Shown: piece after piece, positions 16,061-28,451 of the stretch
How positions within the stretch are numbered: the first letter of the stretch is position 1
Layout of the letters: each line of letters begins with the position of its first letter
NCBI GenBank assembly: GCA_026125795.1
Contig: JAHCKM010000003.1
Location: forward strand, 682,001-746,000
Length of the DNA: 64,000 nucleotides
Source of the DNA: Burkholderiaceae bacterium
GTDB taxonomy: Bacteria; Pseudomonadota; Gammaproteobacteria; Burkholderiales; Burkholderiaceae_C
Direction of reading: 5' to 3'
Made by a program: the position numbers and the translations under genes
Notes under the pieces: model-generated
Told to the model about the DNA's origin: nothing
Database searches by the model: none
What the model saw: only the letters and a program-made list of their open reading frames with translations

Positions 16061-16310
16061 TCAGAAGGGCGTCGTCCGCCGCGGCAGCAGCACCGCAACC
16101 AGCGTGATCACCGTCAGCGGCAGCACGAACCCGGTCATTGCCCACGTGTAGGTGCGCAGTGCGTCGTGCTGCTGTGCGGCGAGGATCAGGTAGGCCACAA
16201 AGGCCACGTTGTACAGCACAAAGACCTCGCCCTCCCAGCAGCAGCTCGGGCAGCAGCGCGGCGTCGAGCCCGGAGATGCGGCCGTCCAGTCCAAGCAGAA
16301 GCAGCAGCAT
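16061..16310 (-). pseudogene. small membrane protein gene, probably frameshifted
   Basis: Two frames together make a plausible 82-residue membrane protein. The first (from ATG 16310) reads MLLLLLGLDGRISGLDAALLPELLLG; near 16220-16245 the signal passes to another frame, EVFVLYNVAFVAYLILAAQQHD followed by a second hydrophobic helix GFVLPLTVITLVAVLLP. The switch lies in a repetitive CAGCAGC-rich stretch where indels are easy. No family is recognised. It could equally be a sequencing error in an intact gene. Confidence 0.4.
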
Positions 16311-16556
16311 TGCGGCGTGCGCGCGGTCGGCGCCACACCCGAGGTCTTGGAAGAGTTCTTCGCCATCTCGGTCGAGCGCCGCATCACTCACCCTTGCGTG
16401 ACGGCGATCACCGAGGCGGCACGCAATGAGCTGTTTGCGCCTCGCGCGCGGCGTGCCATGCGGCCTGCCGCGTGAGCGCTGGCGGACGTCCGAGTGATCT
16501 GCATCAGCCCAAGGCCATGACCCGTGCATCTGCTGCCTGCGTCCCGGGAAGCTCTG

Positions 16557-17882
16557 CTACCGCGACGTCACCCCGGGCACGCCCGTTTCGAGCATCTCGG
16601 GTGTGATCAGAACGATGCCGCGTTCGGTGACGTGGAAGCGTGCCCGGTCCTCCTCGGCGGAAACGCCGGCCACGAATCCGTCGGGCAGCACGCAGCGCTT
16701 GTCCACCACCGCGCGCTTGAGCACCACACGGCGTCCGATGATCACGTTCGGCAGCACCACCGAGTCCTCCACGAGGCTGCCCTCGCCGACACGCACCTTG
16801 GCAAAGAGGATCGAGCGTCGGATGAGCGCTCCGCTGACGATGCATCCGCCGGACACCAGGGAATCCAGGGCGGTCCCGCGCCGCGTGTCGTCGTCGAACA
16901 CGAACTTCGCCGGGGGCAGCTGGGGCTGCAGGCTCAGGATGGGCCAGTGGTCGTCGTAGAGATTGAGTTCCGGAACGACATGGGTCAGGTCGATGTTCGC
17001 CTCCCAGAACGCGTCGATCGTCCCGACGTCACGCCAGTACGGCTGGTCGCCGACCATGTTGACGCAGCTGTCGGCAAAGCGGTGCGCCATGACCCGGGCT
17101 CCGCGCCGGACCAAACCCGGTATCAGGTCCCTGCCGAAATCGTGGCTCGACGCGGTGTCGCCGGCATCTCGTGAAAGTTCTTCAGACAGGAACTTCGTTC
17201 CGAAGACGTAGATGCCCATGCTCGCCAGCGCGCGAGTTTCGTTTCCGGGCTGCGGCGCCGGCCGGGCCGGTTTCTCCTGGAAATCGACCACGCGCCCCTG
17301 CGCATCGACCGCCATGACGCCGAAGCTCACCGCGTCTGCGAGCGGCACCTCGACGCAGGCCACGGTGACATCGGCGCCACTGGCCACGTGCTCGGCGAGC
17401 ATCACCGCGTAGTCCATCTTGTAGACGTGATCGCCGGCGAGTACGAGGACGTAGTCGGCGTCTGCCTCGTGCAGGAGGTTCAAGTTCTGGAGCACGGCGT
17501 CCGCCGTGCCGCTGTACCAGGTATCGCCGAGGCGCTGCTGCGCCGGCGCCACGTCGACATACTCGCCCAAGTCGACGGCGAGAAACCCCCAGCCGCGTTC
17601 GACATGCCGAATCAGGCTCTGCGCCTTGTACTGGGTCAGCACGGCGATGCGGCGGATGCCCGAGTTGACGCAGTTGCTGAGCGCGAAGTCGATGATCTTC
17701 AGCTTGCCGGCAAAGGGGACCGCCGGCTTGGCCCTGCGATCGGTCAGCTGCTTCAGGCGCGCGCCGCGGCCACCGGCCAGCACGAAGGCGACGGTGCGCT
17801 GCGTCAGATCATGGACGCGCGCTGGCTTCGCGCCACCAGTGCGGGCACGGTACAGAGGGGCGGCCGGCGGCACCTCGGACAT
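16557..17882 (-). CDS. glgC: glucose-1-phosphate adenylyltransferase
   Basis: ADP-glucose pyrophosphorylase, the committed step of glycogen synthesis (441 aa, normal for the bacterial enzyme). The nucleotide-binding motif is [24 protein letters not shown] (two parts, residues about 34-57), followed by [18 protein letters not shown]; the catalytic region [12 protein letters not shown] is near residue 150, and the C-terminal left-handed beta-helix repeats ([19 protein letters not shown]) are intact. The ATG at 17882 has AGGGAG upstream; a longer frame exists but is unlikely. It stands alone, with no other glg genes nearby. Confidence 0.95.
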   Translation of the reverse strand: MSEVPPAAPLYRARTGGAKPARVHDLTQRTVAFVLAGGRGARLKQLTDRRAKPAVPFAGKLKIIDFALSNCVNSGIRRIAVLTQYKAQSLIRHVERGWGFLAVDLGEYVDVAPAQQRLGDTWYSGTADAVLQNLNLLHEADADYVLVLAGDHVYKMDYAVMLAEHVASGADVTVACVEVPLADAVSFGVMAVDAQGRVVDFQEKPARPAPQPGNETRALASMGIYVFGTKFLSEELSRDAGDTASSHDFGRDLIPGLVRRGARVMAHRFADSCVNMVGDQPYWRDVGTIDAFWEANIDLTHVVPELNLYDDHWPILSLQPQLPPAKFVFDDDTRRGTALDSLVSGGCIVSGALIRRSILFAKVRVGEGSLVEDSVVLPNVIIGRRVVLKRAVVDKRCVLPDGFVAGVSAEEDRARFHVTERGIVLITPEMLETGVPGVTSR

Positions 17883-18172
17883 CTCGAGTACTCCCTTCGC
17901 GGACAAGGAACCACTGCACCGGATCTCCATTTGCAGCGCAGCCAGCTTAGGCATGCTGTCCGCCGCGGCCTTGCGACAAGTCAATCGCGCGGCGCTCCAG
18001 GGTCCAAGCCACGCCGCACTCGTGTCGATGCCCAGCGCCACCCGGCTCGCGCCGGGGCGGCGGGGCCTCGCGCAAGGGCGGCCGCTCGCCAGTTCGTCTT
18101 ATGCAGGCGGTTGGGCAGACCGGTACAGCTGACTCGCGACGTGCCGGACGCCGTGGGCGCGGCCCGCCACCT

Positions 18173-19069
18173 TCAAGCGGCGCGCGTGCTCGACACGAGC
18201 ACGTCGCTGCTGCACTCCGACATCACCATGCGGGTGGTGCTACCGAGCAGCAGCTCCTCGAGCGCGTTGCGGCCTTGCTTGCCGATCACGATCAGGTCGC
18301 AGTCGTGCTCCTGCTCCTGCTGCGCGATCAACATCCATGGATCGGCGCCGTCGGGCGTGGTCACCTGAACCCTTTCAGGCGGCAGCCCGGTTTGGGAGGC
18401 CAGCGCGTGCAGGCGATTGCGCGCCTCGTTGCGCGCCGCATCGCGGTAGCGCGTGACCGTGGCCTGCGCCACGCCGGCCAGGCGCAGCTTGCCCTCATAT
18501 GGCAACTCCACCGCATGCATCAGCACCAGAGTGGCCTGCGGGACCAGCTGCAGCGCCAGCGCGATCGCGCCGGCGCTCCAGGGCGAGAAGTCCACCGGCA
18601 CCAGCACACGACGATAGGGTTCGTGGGCGGTCTGCCGCACCATCAGCACGGGACGCTCGGCGCGCTTGGCGATGCGCTCGGCGGTGGAGCCGATCACCAC
18701 GCCGCGGAAGAAGCCGGCGCCGCGTGTGCCCACCACCAGCAGGTCGGCATCGATCTCGACGGCATGGCGGGTCACCGCCTCCACCGGGTGGCCGGTCGCC
18801 ACGTGTTCACCGACGGCGATGCCGTGGCGCTGCGTCAGCTCGAGGGCGAGCGCATGCAGCCGTTGGCCGGCTTCTGCCTGCACGGCGTCGCAGGTGTTGT
18901 CGGCGTCGCCGAGCCAGCGCTTGAGGTCGGTCAGGGCGCTGGCGGCCAGCGTGTGGACGAGCGTGAGCGCGGCGCTGCTGCCGCGCGCGAGGCGCGCCGC
19001 ACGGTCGGCCGCATGGCGCGACGGCGCCGACAGATCGGTCGCGGCCACGATGGAGCGAAGGCGTTTCAT
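18173..19069 (-). CDS. tandem universal stress protein (UspA family)
   Basis: A 298-residue protein of two UspA domains in tandem. The first starts RSIVAATDLSAPSRHAADRA and ends with the ATP-binding pattern VVGTRGAGFFRGVVIGSTAERI; the second starts RRVLVPVDFSPWSAGAIALA and ends VIGKQGRNALEELLLGSTTRM. Both keep the G-x2-G-x9-G-S/T signature, so ATP binding is likely in each. It lies downstream of the Mrp operon on the same strand, 118 bases after mrpG, and may be co-transcribed with it. Confidence 0.9.
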   Translation of the reverse strand: MKRLRSIVAATDLSAPSRHAADRAARLARGSSAALTLVHTLAASALTDLKRWLGDADNTCDAVQAEAGQRLHALALELTQRHGIAVGEHVATGHPVEAVTRHAVEIDADLLVVGTRGAGFFRGVVIGSTAERIAKRAERPVLMVRQTAHEPYRRVLVPVDFSPWSAGAIALALQLVPQATLVLMHAVELPYEGKLRLAGVAQATVTRYRDAARNEARNRLHALASQTGLPPERVQVTTPDGADPWMLIAQQEQEHDCDLIVIGKQGRNALEELLLGSTTRMVMSECSSDVLVSSTRAA

Positions 19070-19148
19070 GGCAAGCCCTTCGAGGCACAACGCGACCAGT
19101 GTGCACGATCGTGCGCCGGGCCGGTGGCGGCTCCAGGCTGAAGAACGG

Positions 19149-19177
19149 CTGCATCGGGTGCATCGGGTGCATCGGTG
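19149..19177. repeat. 9-bp tandem repeat
   Basis: The unit TGCATCGGG is repeated about three times between mrpG and the UspA gene. It is short and non-coding; slipped-strand variation is possible but there is no downstream promoter obviously affected. Confidence 0.6.
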
Positions 19178-19187
19178 CCTGGCGGCT

Positions 19188-19526
19188 TCAACCCCGGCCG
19201 CCGAGCGGCGGCGGCAGCGCGTCGCCGGCGCGCCGGCGGCGGAACAGCGCGGCACGGGCGAGCACGATGGTCGTCACCGGCGCGGTGATCGACAACACGA
19301 TGATGATCAGCCACGCGTGCAGCGACAGGGATCCTTCGTGTGCCGTGAAGTGCACGATCGAGGCCAGCGTGACGACCCATGCCGCCAGCGTCGACGCCAG
19401 TGCCGGTGCGTGCATGCGCAGGAAGAAGCTCGGCAGCCGCCACAGGCCGAGCGCCGCGACCAGCACGAGACCTCCGCTGCCAACCAGCAACGCCGCCACG
19501 GCGACATCGACCCACAGTGTGGTCAT
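19188..19526 (-). CDS. mrpG: Mrp/Pha cation/proton antiporter subunit G
   Basis: A 112-residue membrane protein with three hydrophobic helices and the MrpG signature GLWRLPSFFLRMHAPALASTLAAW. It is the last subunit of the seven-function Na+(K+)/H+ antiporter complex in the inner membrane. Its start overlaps the mrpF stop by four bases, so it is translated in a coupled series with the rest of the operon. Confidence 0.9.
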   Translation of the reverse strand: MTTLWVDVAVAALLVGSGGLVLVAALGLWRLPSFFLRMHAPALASTLAAWVVTLASIVHFTAHEGSLSLHAWLIIIVLSITAPVTTIVLARAALFRRRRAGDALPPPLGGRG

Positions 19527-19801
19527 TCGATCACCTCGCCGCGTAGCAGGAACTTGGCCAGCGCCATCGAGCCGACAAAACCGAACAGCACCATCAGCAG
19601 TGCCGCTTCGAAATACATGCGGCTGTCGTAGCGGATCGCCAGCACCAGCATCAGCAGCATGCCGACGATGTACATGAAGTCCAGCGCCAGCACACGATCC
19701 TGCGCGCTCGGCCCGCGCAGCAGGCGCAGCAGTGCGATGCCCATCGCCAGCCCGTACATCACCAGCGTGAAGGTGATCGCGATCGACAGCACGGCACTCA
19801 C
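19523..19801 (-). CDS. mrpF: Mrp/Pha cation/proton antiporter subunit F
   Basis: A 92-residue membrane protein with three helices; GPSAQDRVLALDFMYIVGMLLMLVLAI (two parts) is the MrpF hallmark. The GTG at 19801 was chosen because it overlaps the mrpE stop (GTGA), matches the family length and starts right before the first helix; no ATG is available. Confidence 0.9.
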   Translation of the reverse strand: MSAVLSIAITFTLVMYGLAMGIALLRLLRGPSAQDRVLALDFMYIVGMLLMLVLAIRYDSRMYFEAALLMVLFGFVGSMALAKFLLRGEVIE

Positions 19802-20280
19802 TGGTAGATCTCCTTCAGCGGCTGCACGTAGTCGCGGATGAAGTGCTCGAGAAAGCGCGCCTCGTCGTCGAGGTCGAACACGTGCAGCAGCAGCGCGCTG
19901 CGGTCGGGAGCCAGCTCGGACCACACGGTGCCGGGAATCACCGTCGTGATCATGGCCAGCGCCGCGAGGGCATGCGCATCGTGCAGCTCCAGCGGCACGA
20001 CGACAAAGGCGTCGCGCGGCGGCTGCGGGCGCAGCACCGCGCCGGCGACCCCGATCGCCGACCTGACCACCTCGCGACCGACGCGCAGGATCAGCCGCGC
20101 CAGCACGCCAAGGCGCCGCAACGGCCCGGCGCGCGGGCGCAGCGGTGCCGTCAGCAGTGGCGCCACCACCGCCAGCAGCGCGGCCAGCAGCAGGTGGCCC
20201 GGACCCAGGCTGCGGTTGAGCAGCAGCCAGCCGCAGAAGATGCCGAACGAGAGCCAAGGCGCGGGCAGCAGTGATTTCAT
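19798..20280 (-). CDS. mrpE: Mrp/Pha cation/proton antiporter subunit E
   Basis: A 160-residue MrpE subunit. Two N-terminal hydrophobic segments are followed by the conserved VVRSAIGVAGAVLRP, the ITTVIPGTVW motif and a soluble C-terminal part with HVFDLDDEARFLEHF. It assists assembly of the antiporter complex. The ATG overlaps the mrpD stop (ATGA). Confidence 0.9.
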   Translation of the reverse strand: MKSLLPAPWLSFGIFCGWLLLNRSLGPGHLLLAALLAVVAPLLTAPLRPRAGPLRRLGVLARLILRVGREVVRSAIGVAGAVLRPQPPRDAFVVVPLELHDAHALAALAMITTVIPGTVWSELAPDRSALLLHVFDLDDEARFLEHFIRDYVQPLKEIYQ

Positions 20281-21908
20281 CGCCCGCCTTTCGCGCCGCG
20301 GCCAACCGGCTGCGCACCGAGCACGGCACCGATGTAGCCGGAGGGTTGGTGCAGCGCTTCGGCGGTGGCCCGTGTGGCCGCCAGCGCGCGATCGCCGTTG
20401 ACGACCAGCAGGATCGCCGCGGCCAGCAGCAGGCCGATGGGCAGCGTCTCGATCACCCGCAGGTGCGGCGCGGGCCGGTCCTGCGTGGTCCAGAAGTGGC
20501 GGATGCCCACGCGCACCAAGGCCAGCGCCGCCAACAGCCCCGACACGATGAGCAGCGCGAACAGCCCCCAAGCCGCCGTGCCGCCGACATCGGTCAGCGC
20601 GGTCAGCATCGCCAGCTTGCCGACGAAGCCCGACAGCGGCGGCAACCCGGCGATGACCAGTGCGCACAGCGCGAACGCCACGCCGAGGAAGGCGAGCGCG
20701 GCCGGAATGGCACGGCCGATCAGCGCCACCTCGTAGTCATCAAGATTGGCGCCCGGCGGCGGCTCGGCGTCGGCAAACGCCGGCAGCGCGTCGGCACCGT
20801 CGTCGACCTGTTGCGGTCCCAGCTCGACTTGGCGCGCGCGCTCCAGCAGCTCGACCAGCAGGAACAACGCGCAGCCGGCCAGCGTCGAGCTGGCGAGATA
20901 GAACAGCGCGCCTGCGCTGAGCGCCGGCGCGTCGAAGCCGATGGCGGCGATCACCGTGCCCGACGACGCGATGATGCTGTAGCCGGCCAGGCGCGCCAGG
21001 CGCTGCGACGCGAACATGCCGAGCGAGCCGAAGGCCAGCGTGGCCAGACCGCCCCAGACCAGCACGTCGGCGCCGAACCCTGCCGAGGCGCCCGCGCTGG
21101 ACGGGAAGCACAACGTCCACAGCCGCAGGATCGCGTAGACGCCGACCTTGGTGAGGATCGCGAACAGCGCTGCCGCCGGCGCGCTGGCGGCGGCGTAGGC
21201 CGGCGGCAGCCAGAAGTTCAACGGCCAAAGTGCGGCCTTGGCCAGGAAGGCGATCGCCAGCAGGGCCGCGCCGGCGTGCAGCAGACCGCGGTCGCTGGCC
21301 GGCACGTCGGGCAACTTCTGCGCGATGTCGGCCATGTTGAGCGTGCCGGTCACGCCATACAGCACGGCCACGCCGATCAGGAACAGCAGCGAGGCGGTCA
21401 AATTGATGGCGATGTAATGCAGGCCGGCGCGCACGCGCTCGGCGCCGCCACCGTGCAGCAGCAGGCCGTAGCTGGCGGCGAGCAGCACCTCGAAGAAGAC
21501 GAACAGGTTGAACAGGTCGGCGGTCAGGAAAGCGCCGTGCAGACCCATCAACTGCAGCTGAAACAGCACGTGGAAGTACGCGCCGGCATGCTGCCAGCGT
21601 GCGGTCGCGTACAGCAGCGCGGCCAGCCCGACGCTGCCGGCCAGCACCGCCATCAGCGTCGACAGCCGATCGGCGACGAGCATGATGCCGAACGGCACCG
21701 GCCAGTTGCCGGGCGAGTACACGACCGGCGCGTCGCGCGCATCGACCCAGATCCACAACACCACCGCCAGCGCCAGGCCGGCGGCGGTCGACGCGAGGTT
21801 CACCGCGGCCTTCAGCGAGCGCCGGCCTTCGCCGAGCAGCAGCATCAACGCCGCGGTGGCCAGCGGCAGCAGCACGGGCGCGACCACGATGTGATTCGAG
21901 AGGTTCAC
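20277..21908 (-). CDS. mrpD: Mrp/Pha cation/proton antiporter subunit D
   Basis: A 543-residue polytopic membrane protein homologous to the proton-pumping NuoM/NuoN subunits of complex I. The conserved channel segments HGAFLTADLFNLFVFFEVLLAASYGLLLHGG and IAFLAKAALWPLNFWLPPAYA (with the key Lys) are present. It acts with MrpA in the proton/cation exchange path. It is coupled to mrpC and mrpE by four-base overlaps. Some residue inserts near 350-390 (acidic, Pro-rich) are longer than in Bacillus MrpD. Confidence 0.93.
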   Translation of the reverse strand: MNLSNHIVVAPVLLPLATAALMLLLGEGRRSLKAAVNLASTAAGLALAVVLWIWVDARDAPVVYSPGNWPVPFGIMLVADRLSTLMAVLAGSVGLAALLYATARWQHAGAYFHVLFQLQLMGLHGAFLTADLFNLFVFFEVLLAASYGLLLHGGGAERVRAGLHYIAINLTASLLFLIGVAVLYGVTGTLNMADIAQKLPDVPASDRGLLHAGAALLAIAFLAKAALWPLNFWLPPAYAAASAPAAALFAILTKVGVYAILRLWTLCFPSSAGASAGFGADVLVWGGLATLAFGSLGMFASQRLARLAGYSIIASSGTVIAAIGFDAPALSAGALFYLASSTLAGCALFLLVELLERARQVELGPQQVDDGADALPAFADAEPPPGANLDDYEVALIGRAIPAALAFLGVAFALCALVIAGLPPLSGFVGKLAMLTALTDVGGTAAWGLFALLIVSGLLAALALVRVGIRHFWTTQDRPAPHLRVIETLPIGLLLAAAILLVVNGDRALAATRATAEALHQPSGYIGAVLGAQPVGRGAKGGR

Positions 21909-22248
21909 GGCGCCTCCTCGCGACCGTCGACATGGTCGCCGCCGCTCAGGCCGCGCAGCGCCAGCAGCACGACCAGGAACAGCGCCGTGGTGGCGAAGCC
22001 GATCACGATCGCCGTCAGCACGAGTGACTGCGGCAGCGGGTCGGTGTAGTGCGCCAGATCGGCGGGGACGCCGGGCTCGACGATCGGCTCGCGATCGATC
22101 GCCAGGCTGCCGACGCTGAAGATGAACAGGTTGACGGCGTACGACAGCAGCGACAGGCCGATCAACACCTGGAACGTGCGCGGACGCAGCACGAGCCAGA
22201 CGCCTGCGCCGCCCATCACGCCGATCGCCAGCGAGATGACGATTTCCA

Positions 22249-22249
<1 letters not shown>
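21905..22249 (-). CDS. mrpC: Mrp/Pha cation/proton antiporter subunit C
   Basis: A 114-residue homologue of NuoK with three helices. The pattern LRPRTFQVLIGLSLLSYAVNLFIFSVG (two parts) and DPLPQSLVLTAIVIGFATTALFL is typical of MrpC. Its ATG overlaps the stop of the large subunit by one base (TGATG). Confidence 0.93.
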
Positions 22250-25155
<2,906 letters not shown>

Positions 25156-25239
25156 CGTGCGAGTCTAGGGTGACCCGCAACTCGGCCTTGCGTCAGCGCT
25201 CGGCCGCACCGGCGAGCTCAGGCCGGTCGTGCGACCCGG

Positions 25240-27153
25240 TCATTCAATCTCATGGCGCACCACCAGCGGATCGAGCCGCTGGGTCACCGCAAGGGCCAGA
25301 CGTGTTCGCTCGTCTCCCTGGGCATCGCCGAGCCACACGCGGATCACGTGGCCATGCCGCGCGTCGTCGGCCACCTGCACGCGCAGCGGCTGGCCGTCGG
25401 CTGCCAGGCCTTCGAGCAGCTTCTGCGCCACACGGCGCATCGCGTCGACGCGCAGCGCCGGCTTGAAGATCTTGCCCACCGCGGTGAGCGGCATCGGATC
25501 GACGAAGTGCAGCGCCACCGGTAGCGCGGCGCGCTCAGGCGTGTGATCGCGCAGGTAGCCGATCAGCTCCGCGGGCGATGCGCTCGCCCCAGGCTTGAGC
25601 TGCACGTAGGCCACGGGCAGCTCGCCGGCGTACGCATCCGGCTGACCCACCAGCGCCGCCAGCGCCACCGCCGGATGCTGGTACAGCAGTTCTTCGAGCG
25701 GTGCGGGGTCGATGTTGTGCGCGCCGCGAATGATCAGGTCCTTGGCGCGGCCGGTGATCCACAGCTGGCCGTGTTCGTCGAGGCGGCCGAGGTCGCCGGA
25801 GTTGACCCAGCCCGGCTCGACGAACGCGCCGCGGTTGTGCTGCTCGCTCAGGTAGCCGGCGAACACGCCGGGACCCGCCATCGTGACCACGCCGATCTCG
25901 TTGGGCGCGCAATCGCCGATCAGGCGGCCTTCGGCATCGAGCTTCACGACACGCGTGCGCGCATGCGGCAGCGGCCGGCCAACCGAGCCGGCCTGGTAGG
26001 CGATGTCGGGATAGCTCATGGTGTGCACGCTCGAGGTTTCGGTCATGCCGTACACCTCGAGCACGGGCAGCTTCATCTGGCGCTCGTAGGCCTGGATCAC
26101 GGCCACGGGGATCGCCGAGCCGCCGCCCGATACGTGCCTCAAGCTGCTGACGTCGGCGCCGTTGACCGGTACCTGCAGCGCACCGGCCAGCACGGTGGGC
26201 ACGGCGCCGAACAGCTGCGGGCGGTAGCGCTGCACCAGGCGCCACACGTTGGGCAGCGCATGAGGGTCGCGCCAGCCCGCGGGGCTCATCACGATCACGT
26301 GGCCGCCGTTGGCCAGCGGCGACAAGCCTTGCGTGAGCGCGCCGCCCACATGGAACAGCGGCAGTCCGAACAGCACCCCTTGTCCCGGCCCGGCGAGCCC
26401 CATCAGACGCAGCCCCCAGGCCTGGGACACCTGGTTGGCGTGCGTGTGGCGCACCAGCTTGGGCGTTCCGGTGGTGCCGCCGGTGTGGAAATAGCCCGCG
26501 TCCTCTTCTGCGCGCGGCATGCGGCCGCTCAGCAGCTGCGTACCGGGCTGGGCGTCGAGCCGCGCGTCGAAGTCGTCGGACTCGAGTCCGCGGTGCTGCG
26601 CGCCACCGACCACGAGTACGGTCTTCAACGACGGCACCGCGCCGCGCAGTGCCGCCACCTTGTCCCACAGGTCCGATCCCTCGGTGGGCGCGCTCGTCAC
26701 GAGCACGCGGGTGCCCGCGGCGCGCAGGATGTCGGCGATTTGCGCGGCCGACAGCATCGGGTTCACTGGGTTGGCCACGCCGACGGCTTGCGCGCCGAAC
26801 AACGCGACGAAAGCCTGCGGCAGCAGCGGCAGCAGCAGGCTCACCACGTCGCCGCGACCGACGCCGAGCACGTGGAACGCGTTGGCCGCCTGTGTGACCC
26901 GGCACATGAACTGCGCGTGCGTCAGTGTGGACGGCTCTTCGTCGGGGTCGGCGTGCTGCAGAAAATGCAGCGCCACCGCCTGCGGATCGAGTGACGCGCC
27001 GAGCTGCAGCGCCTGGTACGTGCTGTGCGCGGCGACGCGCTCGGCATAAGGCGCCTGCGCTTCGAAGGCGCGCACCTGATCCATCGATGCAAAACGCGGC
27101 AGTTCGCTGCCGATCAGCTTGTCGAGCACGTGGGCGCGTGTCGGGGCGGGCAT
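25240..27153 (-). CDS. acyl-CoA synthetase (AMP-binding)
   Basis: A 637-residue acyl-adenylate-forming enzyme that activates a carboxylic acid to its CoA thioester. The phosphate loop is GGTTGTPKLVRHTH, the adenine motif YGMTETSS, the hinge GDLGRLDEHGQLWITGRAKDLIIRGA and the catalytic Lys in TAVGKIFKP. It resembles fatty- or cyclohexane-type acyl-CoA synthetases; the substrate is unknown. The ATG at 27153 is supported by an AGGAG site and the family opening. It is monocistronic, back to back with the DUF6607 gene. Confidence 0.9.
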   Translation of the reverse strand: MPAPTRAHVLDKLIGSELPRFASMDQVRAFEAQAPYAERVAAHSTYQALQLGASLDPQAVALHFLQHADPDEEPSTLTHAQFMCRVTQAANAFHVLGVGRGDVVSLLLPLLPQAFVALFGAQAVGVANPVNPMLSAAQIADILRAAGTRVLVTSAPTEGSDLWDKVAALRGAVPSLKTVLVVGGAQHRGLESDDFDARLDAQPGTQLLSGRMPRAEEDAGYFHTGGTTGTPKLVRHTHANQVSQAWGLRLMGLAGPGQGVLFGLPLFHVGGALTQGLSPLANGGHVIVMSPAGWRDPHALPNVWRLVQRYRPQLFGAVPTVLAGALQVPVNGADVSSLRHVSGGGSAIPVAVIQAYERQMKLPVLEVYGMTETSSVHTMSYPDIAYQAGSVGRPLPHARTRVVKLDAEGRLIGDCAPNEIGVVTMAGPGVFAGYLSEQHNRGAFVEPGWVNSGDLGRLDEHGQLWITGRAKDLIIRGAHNIDPAPLEELLYQHPAVALAALVGQPDAYAGELPVAYVQLKPGASASPAELIGYLRDHTPERAALPVALHFVDPMPLTAVGKIFKPALRVDAMRRVAQKLLEGLAADGQPLRVQVADDARHGHVIRVWLGDAQGDERTRLALAVTQRLDPLVVRHEIE

Positions 27154-27286
27154 GGAGGCTCCTGAGCAACGCCTGGGAGTGTAGGAACGTGGTCTCGCCC
27201 GTGGGCTTCCGGATTTCCCGCGAGCCGGCGTCCCGGCGTGGATCAGGGACATTGGGTCGGCTCGCCGCATTGCGCAGAATGCAGCC

Positions 27287-28435
27287 ATGGGATCACGACT
27301 GTCCGTCTGGTTGGCCGCCGCGTCGTTGGCGGCAATTGCCGCACCGGCGGCCTCGGTGTCACCGGCACCGGAATCGGCGGCGCCGCCGCGCTACACGTTT
27401 GCATGGCCCATCGACGCGCAGCACCTCAAGCCACGAGGCGGCAGCACGCGCGGCGCACCGGTGACGCTGCAGCGCGAGCCCACAGCCGCCTGGCGCGCGC
27501 TGCAGGAGCGCGGGCTGAGCGCTCTCGAGCGCGACCGTCGCGCCATCCTGGCCATGGCCGGCACGTTCCGCGTGACCTTCGACTTCCTCGAGATCGCCGC
27601 GTACGGCGGGCCAGCCAAGGCGATCGCGCCGTATCAGTCATGGGCGACCGAGAAGGTCTATGTCGACCAGGACCGGCCCGGCTTCATCAGCCTGGTGCAC
27701 ATCCTGGAGATTCGCATGCTCGACAAGGAGGGTGCGGTCTCCGAGCCGATGGTCACCAAGCACTGGCGGCAGGACTGGACCTACGAGCCGGCACAGATCG
27801 TCGAATACAAGGGCCGCGACCGCTGGCAACGGCGCGAGCTCGGCGACGCCGAGCGGCGCGGCGTGTGGCTGCAAGCGGTCTACCAGGTCGACGAGTCACC
27901 GCGCTACGCCAGCATCGGCCGGTGGCAGCACACCGCCAGCTTCTCCAGCTGGCTCAGCGGCGACACCTGGCGCCCGCTGCCGCGGCGCGAATGGAGCGTG
28001 CGCGACGATTACCACGTGTTGGTCGGCACCAACCGTCACACGATCGACCCGACGGGCTGGCTGCAGGAGGAGAACAACCTCAAGGGAGTGCTCGATGAGG
28101 CTCGGCAGCTCGACGCGAGCCGGCCCTATGTCGGGCGCGAGTACGGCGTGGCGCGCTACGAGCGCATTCGTGATTTCGACTTTGCCGCGGCCGACCGCTA
28201 CTACACCCGCACGCGCGGGTTCTGGGACCGCGTGCGCGACGCCTGGAGCCAGACGTTCGCCCAGCAGGGCACGGTCACGCTGCGCGGGCCGGTGGACAAG
28301 CTCGGCCTCTTCATGCCGCTGTTTGCGCGCGCCAGCGAGATCGAGGCGCAGTCGGGCGAGGCCAAGCCGGCCGACACGCACGACAGCGACAAGGTGATCC
28401 GCGCCGTGCTGGCCGACATGGGCGCGCTGCGCTGA
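27287..28435 (+). CDS. DUF6607 family exported protein
   Basis: A 382-residue protein with an N-terminal signal peptide (WLAAASLAAIAAPAA) and the DUF6607 features: MAGTFRVTFDFLEIAAY, TKHWRQDWTYEP, RRGVWLQAVYQVDESPRYASIGRW (in two parts) and RDDYHVLVGTNRHTIDPTGWLQEENNLKG (two parts). Such proteins are predicted secreted or periplasmic; their function is unknown. It is convergent with the histidine kinase gene, with only 16 bases between stops containing a perfect 12-bp palindrome (GCGGCCGGCCGC). Confidence 0.85.
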   Translation: MGSRLSVWLAAASLAAIAAPAASVSPAPESAAPPRYTFAWPIDAQHLKPRGGSTRGAPVTLQREPTAAWRALQERGLSALERDRRAILAMAGTFRVTFDFLEIAAYGGPAKAIAPYQSWATEKVYVDQDRPGFISLVHILEIRMLDKEGAVSEPMVTKHWRQDWTYEPAQIVEYKGRDRWQRRELGDAERRGVWLQAVYQVDESPRYASIGRWQHTASFSSWLSGDTWRPLPRREWSVRDDYHVLVGTNRHTIDPTGWLQEENNLKGVLDEARQLDASRPYVGREYGVARYERIRDFDFAAADRYYTRTRGFWDRVRDAWSQTFAQQGTVTLRGPVDKLGLFMPLFARASEIEAQSGEAKPADTHDSDKVIRAVLADMGALR

Positions 28436-28451
28436 AGCGGCCGGCCGCGGT

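Noticed and set aside
19523-20329. A 268-residue protein containing mrpF
   Set aside because: Everything before the GTG at 19801 is the shadow of mrpE in another frame; mrpF is 92 residues in its family.
28437-28448. GCGGCCGGCCGC palindrome as a bidirectional terminator
   Set aside because: A perfect palindrome with no loop and no T-run on either side; more likely chance in very GC-rich DNA.
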